Source of the DNA: Mucilaginibacter oryzae
Lineage (GTDB): Bacteria > Bacteroidota > Bacteroidia > Sphingobacteriales > Sphingobacteriaceae
Direction of reading: 5' to 3'
Length of the DNA: 64,000 nt
Assembly (NCBI RefSeq): GCF_003148845.1
Contig: NZ_QGHA01000005.1
Span: 428,795-492,794, forward strand
Both the position numbers and the translations under genes were made by a program. Shown one piece after another: positions 25,761 through 34,211 of this stretch (positions are counted from its first letter, which is position 1; each line of letters begins with the position of its first letter). The notes beneath the pieces are model-generated. The model did no database searches. It was not told where the DNA came from and worked only from the letters and a program-made list of their open reading frames with translations.

Positions 25761-27263
25761 ATGCTCCATAAAATACTCTCTATAGATAAAGCCACCGTAC
25801 GATATTTAAACGCCACACTTTTTAACGGTTTAAGTTTTGAAATAAAAAAAGGCGAAAACTGGGCACTTGTGGGCGAAAGCGGATCGGGCAAGAGCGCCCT
25901 GCTACAAACCATAGCAGGGCGCTTTAATATTACCGGAGGAAACATCCGTTATCACTTTTGGGATGAAGCCGCAAGCAAGGCTAACACCGGAGAGGTAACT
26001 ACACCGCATAAAATGATAGCGTTGGTTGAACCCCGCCACCATTTCAGGAACCTATCAAACACTACCGACTTTTATTACCAGCAACGTTATAACTCATCTG
26101 ATTCTGAAGATGCGTTAACCGTTGCCGACCACCTTAACGCGGCAAAACATTCAGGGAGTACAGAGGCTTTCTGGACTGTTGAAAAAGTAAGCAGGCTTTT
26201 ACGGCTTGATGAATTGTTGGATAAACAGATCATCAAGCTATCAAACGGCGAAACAAAGCGCCTGATGATAGCTGCCTCGCTGCTTAAAAACCCGGTATTG
26301 TTGATGTTGGATAACCCGTTAACAGGGCTGGATGTAAAAACACGCGAAAAGTTTAACAATATTATTAAGCAAATAGCTGCTTCGGGTATAAGCATCATCA
26401 TGGCTACTTCCGTACATGAAATCCCGGCAGTTATTACCCATGTTGCGGTGTTAAACAAAGGCGCTATTGTACATGAAAGTAAAATTGAAGATTTTAAACC
26501 CGAACTTTTTGAAGGGGATAAAACAGACTGGATAGCAACCGATGAGCTGAACACGCTGCTCAATATCAATAAAAGCACTGCTACTTATAACCTGATTGTT
26601 AAAATGGAGCAGGTTCATATCCAATATGGCGATAAAGTAGTTTTAGATAACATCAACTGGCAAATCAATCCCGGCGAACGCTGGGCTTTGTTGGGCCCTA
26701 ATGGCTCAGGTAAATCAACCTTATTGAGTTTAATAAACGGCGATAACCCGCAGGCCTATGCCAACCAAATTATCTTGTTTGATAAAAAACGCGGCACCGG
26801 CGAAAGCATTTGGGATATAAAAAAGAAGATAGGCTTTGTTTCGCCCGAATTGCACCAATACTTTCCAACCGATAACAGTTGTTTACAGGTGATTGAATCG
26901 GGCTATTACGATACCTTAGGCCTGTTCCGCCCAGGCAGCAAAGAAAAGGCCGAGATAGCCCTGCGGTGGATGAAAGCTTTGGAAATTGAACAATACGCCC
27001 GCACTTTACTTAAAAATGTGCCGGCAAGCGCCCAGCGACTTTGTTTGCTGGCCCGTGCCCTGGTCAAAAACCCGCCACTGCTGATATTTGATGAGCCCTG
27101 CCAGGGAATGGATGACCATCAGCAAATGCATTTTAAAAACCTGGTTGATACCATCTGCAGGCTGAGCAATGTTACATTGATTTATGTAACGCATTATCAG
27201 CATGAAATACCCAACAGCGTTGATAAGGTTTTGAGATTGGAAAAAGGAAAAACGGTTTTATAA
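25761..27263 (+). CDS. ModF/PhrA-like protein with two ABC ATPase domains
   Basis: 500 residues, cytosolic, no transmembrane part. Domain 1 (about 1-265) has Walker A GESGSGKSALL, signature LSNGETKRL and Walker B LLMLDNP. Domain 2 (about 280-500) has GPNGSGKSTLL, Walker B LLIFDEP, but a degenerate signature (VPASAQRL instead of LSGGQ). Length and layout match E. coli ModF, which is linked to molybdate genes and photorepair but is poorly understood. No molybdate transporter genes are near. An ABC-F translation factor is less likely, because the inter-domain linker motifs are absent. Confidence 0.8.
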   Translation: MLHKILSIDKATVRYLNATLFNGLSFEIKKGENWALVGESGSGKSALLQTIAGRFNITGGNIRYHFWDEAASKANTGEVTTPHKMIALVEPRHHFRNLSNTTDFYYQQRYNSSDSEDALTVADHLNAAKHSGSTEAFWTVEKVSRLLRLDELLDKQIIKLSNGETKRLMIAASLLKNPVLLMLDNPLTGLDVKTREKFNNIIKQIAASGISIIMATSVHEIPAVITHVAVLNKGAIVHESKIEDFKPELFEGDKTDWIATDELNTLLNINKSTATYNLIVKMEQVHIQYGDKVVLDNINWQINPGERWALLGPNGSGKSTLLSLINGDNPQAYANQIILFDKKRGTGESIWDIKKKIGFVSPELHQYFPTDNSCLQVIESGYYDTLGLFRPGSKEKAEIALRWMKALEIEQYARTLLKNVPASAQRLCLLARALVKNPPLLIFDEPCQGMDDHQQMHFKNLVDTICRLSNVTLIYVTHYQHEIPNSVDKVLRLEKGKTVL

Positions 27264-27472
27264 AGCTGAAAGCCAAAGGCTGAACGCCCAAAGCAGAAAC
27301 TGAGCAATAATGAGAAGGGCTTTGAGTTTTATGCTTTCTGCCTTAAGCTATCTGCATCAGGCTTTTACTACAAGCTGAAAGCCAAAGGCTGAAGGCTAAA
27401 AGCATAAATTTAAGCTATAATGAGGTGCGCTTTGAGCCTTAAGCTTTCTGCATTAGGCTTTTACTACAAGCT
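27263..27472. repeat. Two tandem copies of a 109-bp partly palindromic repeat
   Basis: Copies at 27263-27371 and 27372-27472 share AAGCTGAAAGCCAAAGGCTGAA at the start (positions 27263 and 27372), TAATGAG in the middle and AGGCTTTTACTACAAGCT at the end. Each copy has complementary AAAGC/GCTTT words, so it may fold. It fills the gap between the ABC gene and mqnC. Confidence 0.75.
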
Positions 27473-27527
27473 TTTTAACTTTTTTGTCAATTATTTAACA
27501 AGGGCTAAATCAAGCTACCAACTTGCG

Positions 27528-27535
27528 TATATTTG
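27528..27535 (+). promoter_or_regulatory. TAnnTTTG -7 element close to the mqnC start
   Basis: TATATTTG, an exact match to the -7 consensus, ends six bases before the ATG at 27541. A very short or absent leader is implied. Confidence 0.5.
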
Positions 27536-27540
27536 CGCAT

Positions 27541-28665
27541 ATGAATACAGCCGATCTGTTGCAGCGCGCGTTGCGGTTTGATTTTTTAACGCTTGAAGAG
27601 GGCGTTTACCTGTATAACAACGCCTCAACTGCCGAGTTAATGTACACTGCCAACGAACTTCGTAAAATACAGGTTCCGCACGGCAAGGTTACCTGGCAAA
27701 TTGACCGTAATGTTAACACCACCAACGTTTGTATAGCCAATTGTAAGTTCTGTAACTTTTTTCGCCGCCCCGGGCACGAGGAAAGCTATATTACTGATAT
27801 TGAAACCTATAAAAAGAAAATAGAAGAAACGTTCCGCTACGGCGGCGACCAGCTTTTATTACAGGGCGGCCATCACCCTGACCTGGGCTTAAAATTTTAC
27901 ACCGACCTGTTTCGCGAACTCAAGCAGCTTTATCCTAAGTTGAAGCTACATTCATTAGGTCCGCCGGAGATAGCACACGTTGCCAAACTTGAAGGTATGG
28001 CGCACATTGAGGTATTACGGGCCATGCAGGAAGCCGGTTTGGATTCATTACCCGGTGCAGGGGCGGAAATTTTGAACGATCGTGTACGCCGTTTAATTTC
28101 TAAAGGCAAATGCGGCGGCAAAGAATGGCTGGATGTAATGCGGGCGGCCCACCAGCTTAATTTGCCAACCTCGGCCACCATGATGTTCGGCCATATCGAA
28201 ACTATTGAAGAGCGTTTTGAACATTTGGTGTGGATCCGCGAGGTACAAGCCGAAAAACCTGAAGGCCATTACGGCTTTATCGCCTTTATTCCATGGCCTT
28301 TCCAGGATGACGGTACGCTTTTACGTAAAGTACGCGGCATTACCAATAACGTAACCGGCGATGAATATATCCGCATGATAGCCCTGAGCCGTATTATGCT
28401 GCCTAACATTAAAAACATCCAGGCCTCATGGCTTACCGTTGGTAAACAGGTGGCACAGTTATGCTTACATGCCGGCGCTAATGATTTCGGTTCGATCATG
28501 ATTGAAGAAAATGTGGTATCGGCAGCCGGAGCCCCGCACAGGTTTACCGCCAAAGGCATCCAGGAATCAATAAAAGAAGCCGGTTTTGAACCACAGCTCC
28601 GCACCCAACGTTACGATTGGCGCGAAATACCGGTTGAAATTGAAGAACAGGTTATTAACTATTAG
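27541..28665 (+). CDS. mqnC: Cyclic dehypoxanthinyl futalosine synthase (radical SAM)
   Basis: 374 residues. It catalyses a ring closure in the futalosine route to menaquinone. The [4Fe-4S]/SAM motif CIANCKFC has Cys at about 64, 68 and 71, preceded by the family mark DRNVNTTNVC. GGHHPDLGLKFYTDLFRELK, and the later GAPHRFTAKGIQESIKEAGFEPQLRTQRYD, are typical of MqnC rather than MqnE. The ATG at 27541 is preferred over the TTG at 27523. It indicates that the organism makes menaquinone by the futalosine pathway; the other mqn genes are not here. Confidence 0.93.
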   Translation: MNTADLLQRALRFDFLTLEEGVYLYNNASTAELMYTANELRKIQVPHGKVTWQIDRNVNTTNVCIANCKFCNFFRRPGHEESYITDIETYKKKIEETFRYGGDQLLLQGGHHPDLGLKFYTDLFRELKQLYPKLKLHSLGPPEIAHVAKLEGMAHIEVLRAMQEAGLDSLPGAGAEILNDRVRRLISKGKCGGKEWLDVMRAAHQLNLPTSATMMFGHIETIEERFEHLVWIREVQAEKPEGHYGFIAFIPWPFQDDGTLLRKVRGITNNVTGDEYIRMIALSRIMLPNIKNIQASWLTVGKQVAQLCLHAGANDFGSIMIEENVVSAAGAPHRFTAKGIQESIKEAGFEPQLRTQRYDWREIPVEIEEQVINY

Positions 28666-28670
28666 TACCA

Positions 28671-28738
28671 AGTCTGAAGTTCTTAGTCGAGAGGCAAACG
28701 GTGTACAGTCACCTATTTTCGACTAAGAACTTCAGACT
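28671..28738. repeat. Perfect 20-bp inverted repeat between mqnC and scpB
   Basis: Arms 28671-28690 and 28719-28738 are perfect complements (words AGTCTGAAGTTCTTAGTCGA), separated by 28 bases. The left arm begins five bases after the mqnC stop and the right arm ends 12 bases before the scpB ATG. No T-run follows, so it is not a standard terminator. Confidence 0.88.
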
Positions 28739-28750
28739 TCCGACTTAAAA

Positions 28751-29302
28751 ATGGAACAATACATAGAGGCCCTTATTTTCGCGTCGGAGCAGGCTATCCG
28801 TTTAGAGGAGATCATGTACTGTTTGCAAGCCGCTTTCGAGCGCGATTTTGCTAATGAGGAAGTTGCCGATGCGATTAACCGCATTCACGAAAAATATCAG
28901 CACCATAGCCTGGCTATCGAATTGGTAAAAATTGGTAACGGGTACCAGTTCCTTACCAAAAAAGAATACCACCAGGTAATTAACCTGCTGCAGCTTCAGC
29001 GGTCAAAGAAAAAACTGAGCCAGGCCGCCTTAGAGACCCTGGCCATCATCGCCTACAAGCAGCCGGTAACCAAGCCCGATATTGAACAGATCAGGGGAGT
29101 GAACTGCGATTATTCGATCCAAAAACTGCTCGAAAAAGAGCTGATAGCTATAGTCGGGAAGTCGGAAGCTATCGGAAAACCCATCCTTTACGGCACCAGC
29201 AGCCTGTTTATGGATTATTTTGGCATCAACAGCATCAACGAATTGCCTCAACTTAAGGAGCTTACAAACACTTCCGCCAGCATAGGCGAACAATCTGAAT
29301 AA
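28751..29302 (+). CDS. scpB: Segregation and condensation protein B
   Basis: 183 residues, two winged-helix domains. It partners with ScpA and SMC in chromosome condensation. Hallmarks: YIEALIFASEQAIRLEEI at the start, LSQAALETLAIIAYKQPVTKPDIEQIRGV, and GRPILYGT-like GKPILYGTSSLFMDYFGI. The protein is cytosolic. scpA is not in the window, as is common for the family. Confidence 0.94.
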   Translation: MEQYIEALIFASEQAIRLEEIMYCLQAAFERDFANEEVADAINRIHEKYQHHSLAIELVKIGNGYQFLTKKEYHQVINLLQLQRSKKKLSQAALETLAIIAYKQPVTKPDIEQIRGVNCDYSIQKLLEKELIAIVGKSEAIGKPILYGTSSLFMDYFGINSINELPQLKELTNTSASIGEQSE

Positions 29303-29442
29303 TTTTAATTTCTGTTTTAAAAAAAATTCAATTTTCATTATTTTTACTATTAAATCGGCAGGGATAAAGATTAAAAAACGCTTTTCACTTATCTGATTAA
29401 ATTATTATTATTGATTAAGTTTAATTTATAAAATCCATTACA

Positions 29443-29640
29443 ATGGGAGCGCCAAAGAAACCGAACACTAAAAAGATCCAGGATTCAGAAAACGATGAGG
29501 ATGATGACGATCTTGAGCCACAATCTTCTAAAAAGAAGTTATTTGATGACGATGATGATGACCTTGACGTACCGTTAGATGACGATTTGGGCCGTGGTGG
29601 CTTTGAATCATTTGATGATGAGGACGAAGACGATTATTAA
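29443..29640 (+). CDS. Small Asp-rich acidic protein
   Basis: 65 residues: Lys-rich start (MGAPKKPNTKK), three Asp/Glu clusters (DEDDDD, DDDDDD, DDEDEDD) and a final Tyr. It has no signal peptide and is almost certainly disordered. Homologues of this size appear to occur in related Sphingobacteria. It could be a nucleic-acid mimic or a chaperone-like acidic tail. A clear terminator follows. Confidence 0.7.
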   Translation: MGAPKKPNTKKIQDSENDEDDDDLEPQSSKKKLFDDDDDDLDVPLDDDLGRGGFESFDDEDEDDY

Positions 29641-29664
29641 TCGTTAGTATATACTTATTTTATA

Positions 29665-29701
29665 AAGCATTCAGACTATGCCGCTGAATGCTTTTTTTTT
29701 A
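29665..29701 (+). terminator. Rho-independent terminator after the acidic protein gene
   Basis: A stem AAGCATTCAG with CTGAATGCTT and a T9 tail. Confidence 0.85.
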
Positions 29702-29720
29702 GGCCCTTTTTGCAAAACAT

Positions 29721-30842
29721 ATGACTATAAAAGAAGTAAAGGATAAAAAATCGAAAAAGGCTTTTTTGGATGTGGCGCGCATCATTTATAAAAATGACGA
29801 TAACTGGGTTTGCCCGCTTGATAATGATATCGAAGCTGTTTTTGATCCGGCAAAAAACAATTTTCATCAGCACGGCAAATGCACCCGCTGGATCTTGCTT
29901 GACAACTCGGGAAAACTTATAGGCCGTGTAGCAGCCTTCGTTAACGAAAAAAAAGCATACAACTACGAGCAACCTACCGGGGGCATGGGCTTTTTTGAAT
30001 GCATTAATGATAAGGAAGCCGCCTTTTTACTGTTTGATACGGCCAAAAACTGGTTACGGGGCCAGGGAATGGAAGCCATGGACGGCCCCATCAATTTTGG
30101 CGAAAACGATAATTTTTGGGGCTTACTGGTTGAAGGGTTTACCCAACCATCGTACGGCATGAACTATAACCATCCCTACTACCAGTCTTTTTTTGATGAT
30201 TATGGTTTTGTTACCCAATACGCGCAGATCACCAACCATGTCGACGCGCACAAACCGTTTCCGGAAAGGTTTACCAAGATAGCCAACTGGGTAGCTAAAA
30301 AGCCGGGATATGATTTCAGGCACCTGGAGGCAAAAAAAATCGGGCACTTCGCAGCCGATTTTATGGAAATTTATAACGATGGCTGGAAAGATTTCGAAAA
30401 CTTTGTACCGATAACGCATAGCACCATTATGGAGAGTTTTGTTAAAATGAAACCCCTGATGGATGAAAACCTGATCTGGTTTGCCTATGTAGATAATGAA
30501 CCGGCGTCGTTCATGATCATTTTGCCCGATGCCAACCAAATGATCAAACCACTTAACGGCAAGCTTGACCTGATCGGGAAATTAAAGTTTTTATATTACC
30601 GGTGGAAAGGCGTATCGCGTATGCGAGCCATTGTGATGGGCACCAAGCAAAAATTTCAAAAACACGGCCTGGAATCGGGCATGTTCATTAAACTGAAAGA
30701 ATATGTATTGCCCTTAAAGCGTTATGATGAACTGGAACTATCGTGGGTTGGAGATTTTAACGACAAAATGATCGCTATACACGAGGCCGTTGGCGCCACT
30801 TTTGGCAAAAAGCATTTAACAATGCGCTATAAATTTAAATAG
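29721..30842 (+). CDS. GNAT-like acyltransferase, conserved hypothetical
   Basis: 373 residues, no signal peptide. The middle (GRVAAFVNEKKAYNYEQPTGGMGFFECINDKEAAFLLFDTAKNWLRGQGM) has the look of an acetyl-CoA-binding GNAT fold, and DGPINFGENDNFWGLLVEGF is characteristic of a Bacteroidota/Actinobacteria family annotated as N-acetyltransferase. The substrate is unknown. The gene ends at a terminator shared with the convergent XRE regulator. Confidence 0.75.
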   Translation: MTIKEVKDKKSKKAFLDVARIIYKNDDNWVCPLDNDIEAVFDPAKNNFHQHGKCTRWILLDNSGKLIGRVAAFVNEKKAYNYEQPTGGMGFFECINDKEAAFLLFDTAKNWLRGQGMEAMDGPINFGENDNFWGLLVEGFTQPSYGMNYNHPYYQSFFDDYGFVTQYAQITNHVDAHKPFPERFTKIANWVAKKPGYDFRHLEAKKIGHFAADFMEIYNDGWKDFENFVPITHSTIMESFVKMKPLMDENLIWFAYVDNEPASFMIILPDANQMIKPLNGKLDLIGKLKFLYYRWKGVSRMRAIVMGTKQKFQKHGLESGMFIKLKEYVLPLKRYDELELSWVGDFNDKMIAIHEAVGATFGKKHLTMRYKFK

Positions 30843-30862
30843 CCCGGTTGTTCCGGGCTATT
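30838..30862. terminator. Bidirectional terminator between convergent genes
   Basis: A perfect 10-bp stem AATAGCCCGG/CCGGGCTATT with a five-base loop lies between the GNAT-like and XRE gene ends and overlaps the former's stop codon. Confidence 0.8.
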
Positions 30863-30865
30863 GAT

Positions 30866-31207
30866 TTATGCTATTACTTTTGAATGTCGAAGTTCTTCAA
30901 ATAATTCAATTACTTTTTTCTGTAAATCAATTACTTCGGTTTCACGGTCCATCAGGCGTTTGTTAACAGTTTCAAGCTCGTTTACAAATTTCTGGTCCTG
31001 TTCGGCATCATTAAACGTAAGTAACTGAACTACTGTCATTTCAAACAGGTTAGCAATCTGCTCTAACCTTGAAAGGTTGATATCTGTGATCCCGGTTTCA
31101 ATCTTGGAGAATGCAGGGATGGAAATATCCAACCGTTTTGCAACATCCTCCTGGCTCCAACCTTTTTGGTGGCGTAATAATCTGATTTTTTTTCCGAGTG
31201 TTTTCAT
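30866..31207 (-). CDS. XRE-family helix-turn-helix regulator
   Basis: 113 residues. A Cro/CI HTH at residues about 6-60 (LGKKIRLLRHQKGWSQEDVAKRLDISIPAFSKIETG) is followed by a helix-rich, probably coiled-coil segment (about 70-113, with heptad-like Leu/Val) likely used for dimerisation. No effector domain is seen. It is divergent from the Rrf2 gene. Targets are unknown. Confidence 0.88.
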   Translation of the reverse strand: MKTLGKKIRLLRHQKGWSQEDVAKRLDISIPAFSKIETGITDINLSRLEQIANLFEMTVVQLLTFNDAEQDQKFVNELETVNKRLMDRETEVIDLQKKVIELFEELRHSKVIA

Positions 31208-31513
31208 GTTCTATATGTAATTGTGCAGGTTTCTCAAAAGTTAATTACTTTACAATAATATTTATTATCACGCTAATTATCAACTAATTTGCATAATTTT
31301 TTATCTAAAAGTGCAGTTGATTACAATGACGGGTAAACCCTTAAAATACGGTAACTAAATGGCGATAAATATACCTGCAACAGGGTATTTTAAAAAAATA
31401 CCGGCAAATGGAAATTCACCTCAGTGTAACTTAAACACAAAAAAGCGCAAAAATTTTTTCTTTTTAAAATTTTAGTCTCATTTTTGTACTGTAATAATTT
31501 TTATTACAGATAA
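31208..31513. other. 306-base divergent regulatory region between xre and rrf2
   Basis: Contains a GGTATTTTAAAAAAATACC-type hairpin (31384-31402) and the palindrome at 31489-31509. No ORF. Confidence 0.4.
31489..31509 (+). promoter_or_regulatory. Perfect palindrome, probable Rrf2 operator
   Basis: CTGTAATAA-TTT-TTATTACAG is a perfect 9-3-9 palindrome ending four bases before the rrf2 ATG. The core TGTAA-N9-TTACA recurs in front of the next gene (31939-31957) with identical spacing. I infer an operator for autoregulation. Confidence 0.65.
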
Positions 31514-31921
31514 ATGAACGGACAATTTCAAATAGCTACCCACGTACTCACCCTGCTTTGCAAGCAGCCCGGCGAGCTTTTATCGTCTGATTATGTGGCG
31601 GGCAGTATGAATGTAAACCCCGTTTTGGTACGCAAGGAAATGCGCAAACTGCGTGCCTGCGGATTAATTGAAAGTAAGGAAGGTAAAGCAGGAGGTTACA
31701 GCCTTGCCCTTCCTCCTCAAAAAATTTCATTGGCCGATGTTTATAAAGCCGTGAAACTGCCGCCGGCACTGGGCCAGGCCAAAAACAAGCCTAACCCCGA
31801 ATGCCCGGTTGGCCGACAGATTAACGCACACCTTGATCATTTGGCCGATGATGTAGAGGCTGCGATCATTAAAAAACTAAGCACCATCACCATTTTTGAT
31901 TTTGTAAATCAATTCGATTAA
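31514..31921 (+). CDS. Rrf2-family transcriptional regulator
   Basis: 135 residues. A winged HTH (about 1-75, LSSDYVAGSMNVNPVLVRKEMRKLRACGLIESKEGKAGGYSLA) matches Rrf2 proteins, followed by a dimerisation helix. Cys occur at three scattered places, and PECPVG has a single Cys where IscR/NsrR have three cluster ligands. It is therefore not a classical Fe-S IscR; thiol redox sensing is plausible. The pairing of a Rrf2 gene with an NAD(P)-binding oxidoreductase resembles ywnA-ywnB of Bacillus. Confidence 0.9.
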   Translation: MNGQFQIATHVLTLLCKQPGELLSSDYVAGSMNVNPVLVRKEMRKLRACGLIESKEGKAGGYSLALPPQKISLADVYKAVKLPPALGQAKNKPNPECPVGRQINAHLDHLADDVEAAIIKKLSTITIFDFVNQFD

Positions 31922-31938
31922 AAAAATTTAAAACAAAC

Positions 31939-31957
31939 TGTAACTTATTTAATTACA
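31939..31957 (+). promoter_or_regulatory. Second TGTAA-N9-TTACA site, probable Rrf2 operator
   Basis: TGTAACTTATTTAATTACA lies 19 bases before the oxidoreductase ATG. Its ends and length equal those of the site at 31490-31508. Confidence 0.55.
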
Positions 31958-31975
31958 ATATAAAACAAACAACAA

Positions 31976-32614
31976 ATGAAAATCGCATTAATTGGAGCCA
32001 CCGGCTTTGTAGGAAAAGCAGTATTGAACGAGGCCGTACAACGCGGCTACGAAGTAACAGCAATAGCCCGTAACCCTAAAACGATTATCGAAAGCGATAA
32101 AATCACCCTGAAAACTGCCGATGCTTATCATGTTGACGAATTGGCTGAAGCGCTAAAAGGAAACGATGCGGTAGTAAACTCGTTCAACGCGGGCTGGGGC
32201 AACCCCAACCTGTATGCCGATTTCATTAAAGGATCAGAAGCTATACAACAAGCTACCAAACAAGCCGGTGTTAAGCGCCTGCTGGTTGTTGGAGGCGCAG
32301 GGAGCCTTTATATAGGCGGTCAGCAATTGGTTGATAGCCCGCAGTTCCCAGCCGAATGGAAAGAAGGCGCTACCGCTGCACGTGATTACTTAAACATCAT
32401 TAAAAATGAAGAAGAATTAGACTGGACTTTCCTGAGCCCGGCCATCAACCTTCACCCGGGCACCCGTACCGGTACCTATCGCACAGGAACCGATGAACCT
32501 GTTTTTAACGACAAGCACGAACACGAAATTTCTGTAGAAGACCTGGCAGTTGCCATTGTAGACGAACTGGAGAATAACCAGTTTGTAAAGAGAAGGTTTA
32601 CTGTGGGATATTAG
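31976..32614 (+). CDS. NAD(P)H-binding atypical SDR oxidoreductase (YwnB-like)
   Basis: 212 residues, Rossmann fold with IALIGATGFVGKAVLNEAVQRG at the N-terminus (dinucleotide motif GATGFVG). GNDAVVNSFNAGWG and LLVVGGAGSLYIGG follow, as in the atypical SDR NAD(P)H-binding family (PF13460-type). It lacks the classical Tyr-x3-Lys active site. The substrate is unknown, possibly a quinone or flavin-type reductase in stress response. It is probably controlled by the upstream Rrf2 protein. Confidence 0.85.
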   Translation: MKIALIGATGFVGKAVLNEAVQRGYEVTAIARNPKTIIESDKITLKTADAYHVDELAEALKGNDAVVNSFNAGWGNPNLYADFIKGSEAIQQATKQAGVKRLLVVGGAGSLYIGGQQLVDSPQFPAEWKEGATAARDYLNIIKNEEELDWTFLSPAINLHPGTRTGTYRTGTDEPVFNDKHEHEISVEDLAVAIVDELENNQFVKRRFTVGY

Positions 32615-32705
32615 CCCCACCCAAACCCTCCCCGGAAGGGAGGGCTTTAAAAAAGCAGATATTAAAAGTCTCCCCTTCGGGGGAGATTTAGAGGGGGTTG
32701 GGGTA
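32615..32705. repeat. Dispersed GC-rich palindromic repeat (CCCCAACCCCCTCTAAATCTCCCC type)
   Basis: Two diverged complementary arms, CCCCACCCAAACCCTCCCC at 32615-32633 and GGGGGTTGGGG at 32693-32703, enclose a smaller perfect hairpin TCCCC-TTC-GGGGA. It lies in the convergent gap between the SDR and prmA. The sequence type is a familiar intergenic repeat of Bacteroidota. Confidence 0.75.
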
Positions 32706-32707
32706 GT

Positions 32708-33544
32708 TTACTTAATAAACTTAGCGGCCACCCACTCTTTATCTTTTTTATGGGTAATGTATTTCAAACCGTATTTACGGGCCTCTTCGGTAATGATATC
32801 CAAATCGGGCGATTCGTAAAAACCACTGAAGTAGATTTCGCCATCTGTTTTTAAAACCCCGGCGTAACGTTCCATCTGGTCAATCAGGATATTGCGGTTA
32901 ATGTTGGCCAGGATAATATCGTATTGCTCATCAGGGATCACCTCTTTCGACCCGCAAAGCGGTTTAATATGATCAATCCGGTTAAGCGTCGAATTCTCGA
33001 TGGTGCTTTCATAACAAACCGGATCATAATCAATAGCTGTAATATCCCCTGCGCCCAATTTAGCGGCCATAATAGCCAGGATACCGGTACCGCAACCCAT
33101 ATCCAATACTTTTTTACCGGCAAACTCGTTTTCCAGCATCAGGCCCAGCATCATAGCCGTGGTTTGGTGGTGCCCTGTACCGAAAGCCATTTTGGGGTCT
33201 ATCACTATTTCGTATTCAAACTCCGGTTTAGGCTGATGAAAAGTTGCCCTTACGTAGATCTTATCCCCTATTTCAATCGGTTCAAAATTACTTTCCCATA
33301 CTTCGTTCCAGTTTTTTTGTTGAATGAGGTTTATCTCATAGCTAAAGGTAAACAGATCCCTGTATGCCGATAGTTGCTCATCAAGTAAGGCCTGGTCAAA
33401 AATATCTTCGGGTATATAGGCCTTAAAGCCCAGTTCAAGTTCTTCAAAAGTATCAAAACCAATTTCGCCCAAAGCATTGATCAGTAAATCCTGCTGGTAA
33501 TCTTCGGTGGTGATGGTTGTAAAAAGCAATTCGTAATAATTCAT
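32708..33544 (-). CDS. prmA: Ribosomal protein L11 methyltransferase
   Basis: 278 residues. It uses S-adenosylmethionine to methylate L11. The AdoMet motif KVLDMGCGTGILAIMAAKLGA (about 146-166) and the post-I DILANINRNIL are diagnostic; the N-terminal domain of about 100 residues recognises L11. MAFGTGHHQTTAMML precedes the fold. A TATTTTTG element lies immediately upstream (33547-33554, minus strand), suggesting a nearly leaderless mRNA. Confidence 0.93.
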   Translation of the reverse strand: MNYYELLFTTITTEDYQQDLLINALGEIGFDTFEELELGFKAYIPEDIFDQALLDEQLSAYRDLFTFSYEINLIQQKNWNEVWESNFEPIEIGDKIYVRATFHQPKPEFEYEIVIDPKMAFGTGHHQTTAMMLGLMLENEFAGKKVLDMGCGTGILAIMAAKLGAGDITAIDYDPVCYESTIENSTLNRIDHIKPLCGSKEVIPDEQYDIILANINRNILIDQMERYAGVLKTDGEIYFSGFYESPDLDIITEEARKYGLKYITHKKDKEWVAAKFIK

Positions 33545-33601
33545 ATCAAAAATATTTGATGATCAGCAGTAATGAAGGCAGACTGTTTAAGGAGGTAAAA
33601 T

Positions 33602-34075
33602 TTAACCGGCTGCAATTTCAGCCTCTTCCGTTTCCGGGTTTTCGACTGGTTGTTTTCTATCTAACAGATAAAGTACCAAAAAGTTAATCAGCCAATAAAC
33701 AGCCTGTATTTCGATCATGTACCACCAAAAAGCCAGCAAGGGTTCGTATCCATCTTCGGGTGCCCAGATGATGTAACTCAATGCGCCGCCAAATAGTACA
33801 CAAACAAGAGCGATAAAAGCGCCTATCTTAAACCTAAATCCCGGGCCCTGATGCCTCGCCTTTTCCCAAAGCGGGATAATAATAAGATATTGAGTAAGGA
33901 TACCGTCGGCAAGCAGCAATCCCCAAAACAGGTGAAAATAAGCCATGAGGCTATATAAGTTACCATTACCTATTTCGCCAATGCGCATAGGGTGATCTGG
34001 CATATTAAGATATACCACCAGCGCAAAAATGCCAAAATCAACCAAAACAGGTAAAAGAACTTTTAAAAGCTTCAT
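33602..34075 (-). CDS. Four-helix membrane protein, unknown function
   Basis: 157 residues from the ATG at 34075. Upstream in-frame codons lie in an inverted repeat and are not used. There are four hydrophobic segments (LLPVLVDFGIFALVVYL, AYFHLFWGLLLADGILTQYLIII, IGAFIALVCVLFGGALSYII, VYWLINFLVLYLLD) and an acidic cytosolic tail (EETEEAE). I recognise no family. It lies between prmA and tpiA on the same strand. Confidence 0.7.
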   Translation of the reverse strand: MKLLKVLLPVLVDFGIFALVVYLNMPDHPMRIGEIGNGNLYSLMAYFHLFWGLLLADGILTQYLIIIPLWEKARHQGPGFRFKIGAFIALVCVLFGGALSYIIWAPEDGYEPLLAFWWYMIEIQAVYWLINFLVLYLLDRKQPVENPETEEAEIAAG

Positions 34076-34093
34076 CGCCTTTTTTAGATTTGA

Positions 34094-34205
34094 GATGTGA
34101 GATATGAGATTTGAGAGTTTATTGTGACAACACACTTATCGCTTTTCTGTTTCAATAAAACAAAGCAGCATATTTTCTCAAATCTTTAATCTCACGTCTC
34201 ACATC
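34094..34205. repeat. Intergenic inverted repeat, GAGATGTGAGATATGAGATT type
   Basis: Arms 34094-34111 and 34188-34205 match in 16 of 18 positions. Both flanks repeat the words AGATTTGAGA and TCTCA. The structure fills the gap up to seven bases before the tpiA stop codon. Confidence 0.75.
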
Positions 34206-34211
34206 CGTCTG

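Noticed and set aside
31514..31921. The Rrf2 gene as iscR
   Set aside because: The three-Cys Fe-S ligand motif is missing, and the isc genes lie 5.4 kb away with no matching operator.
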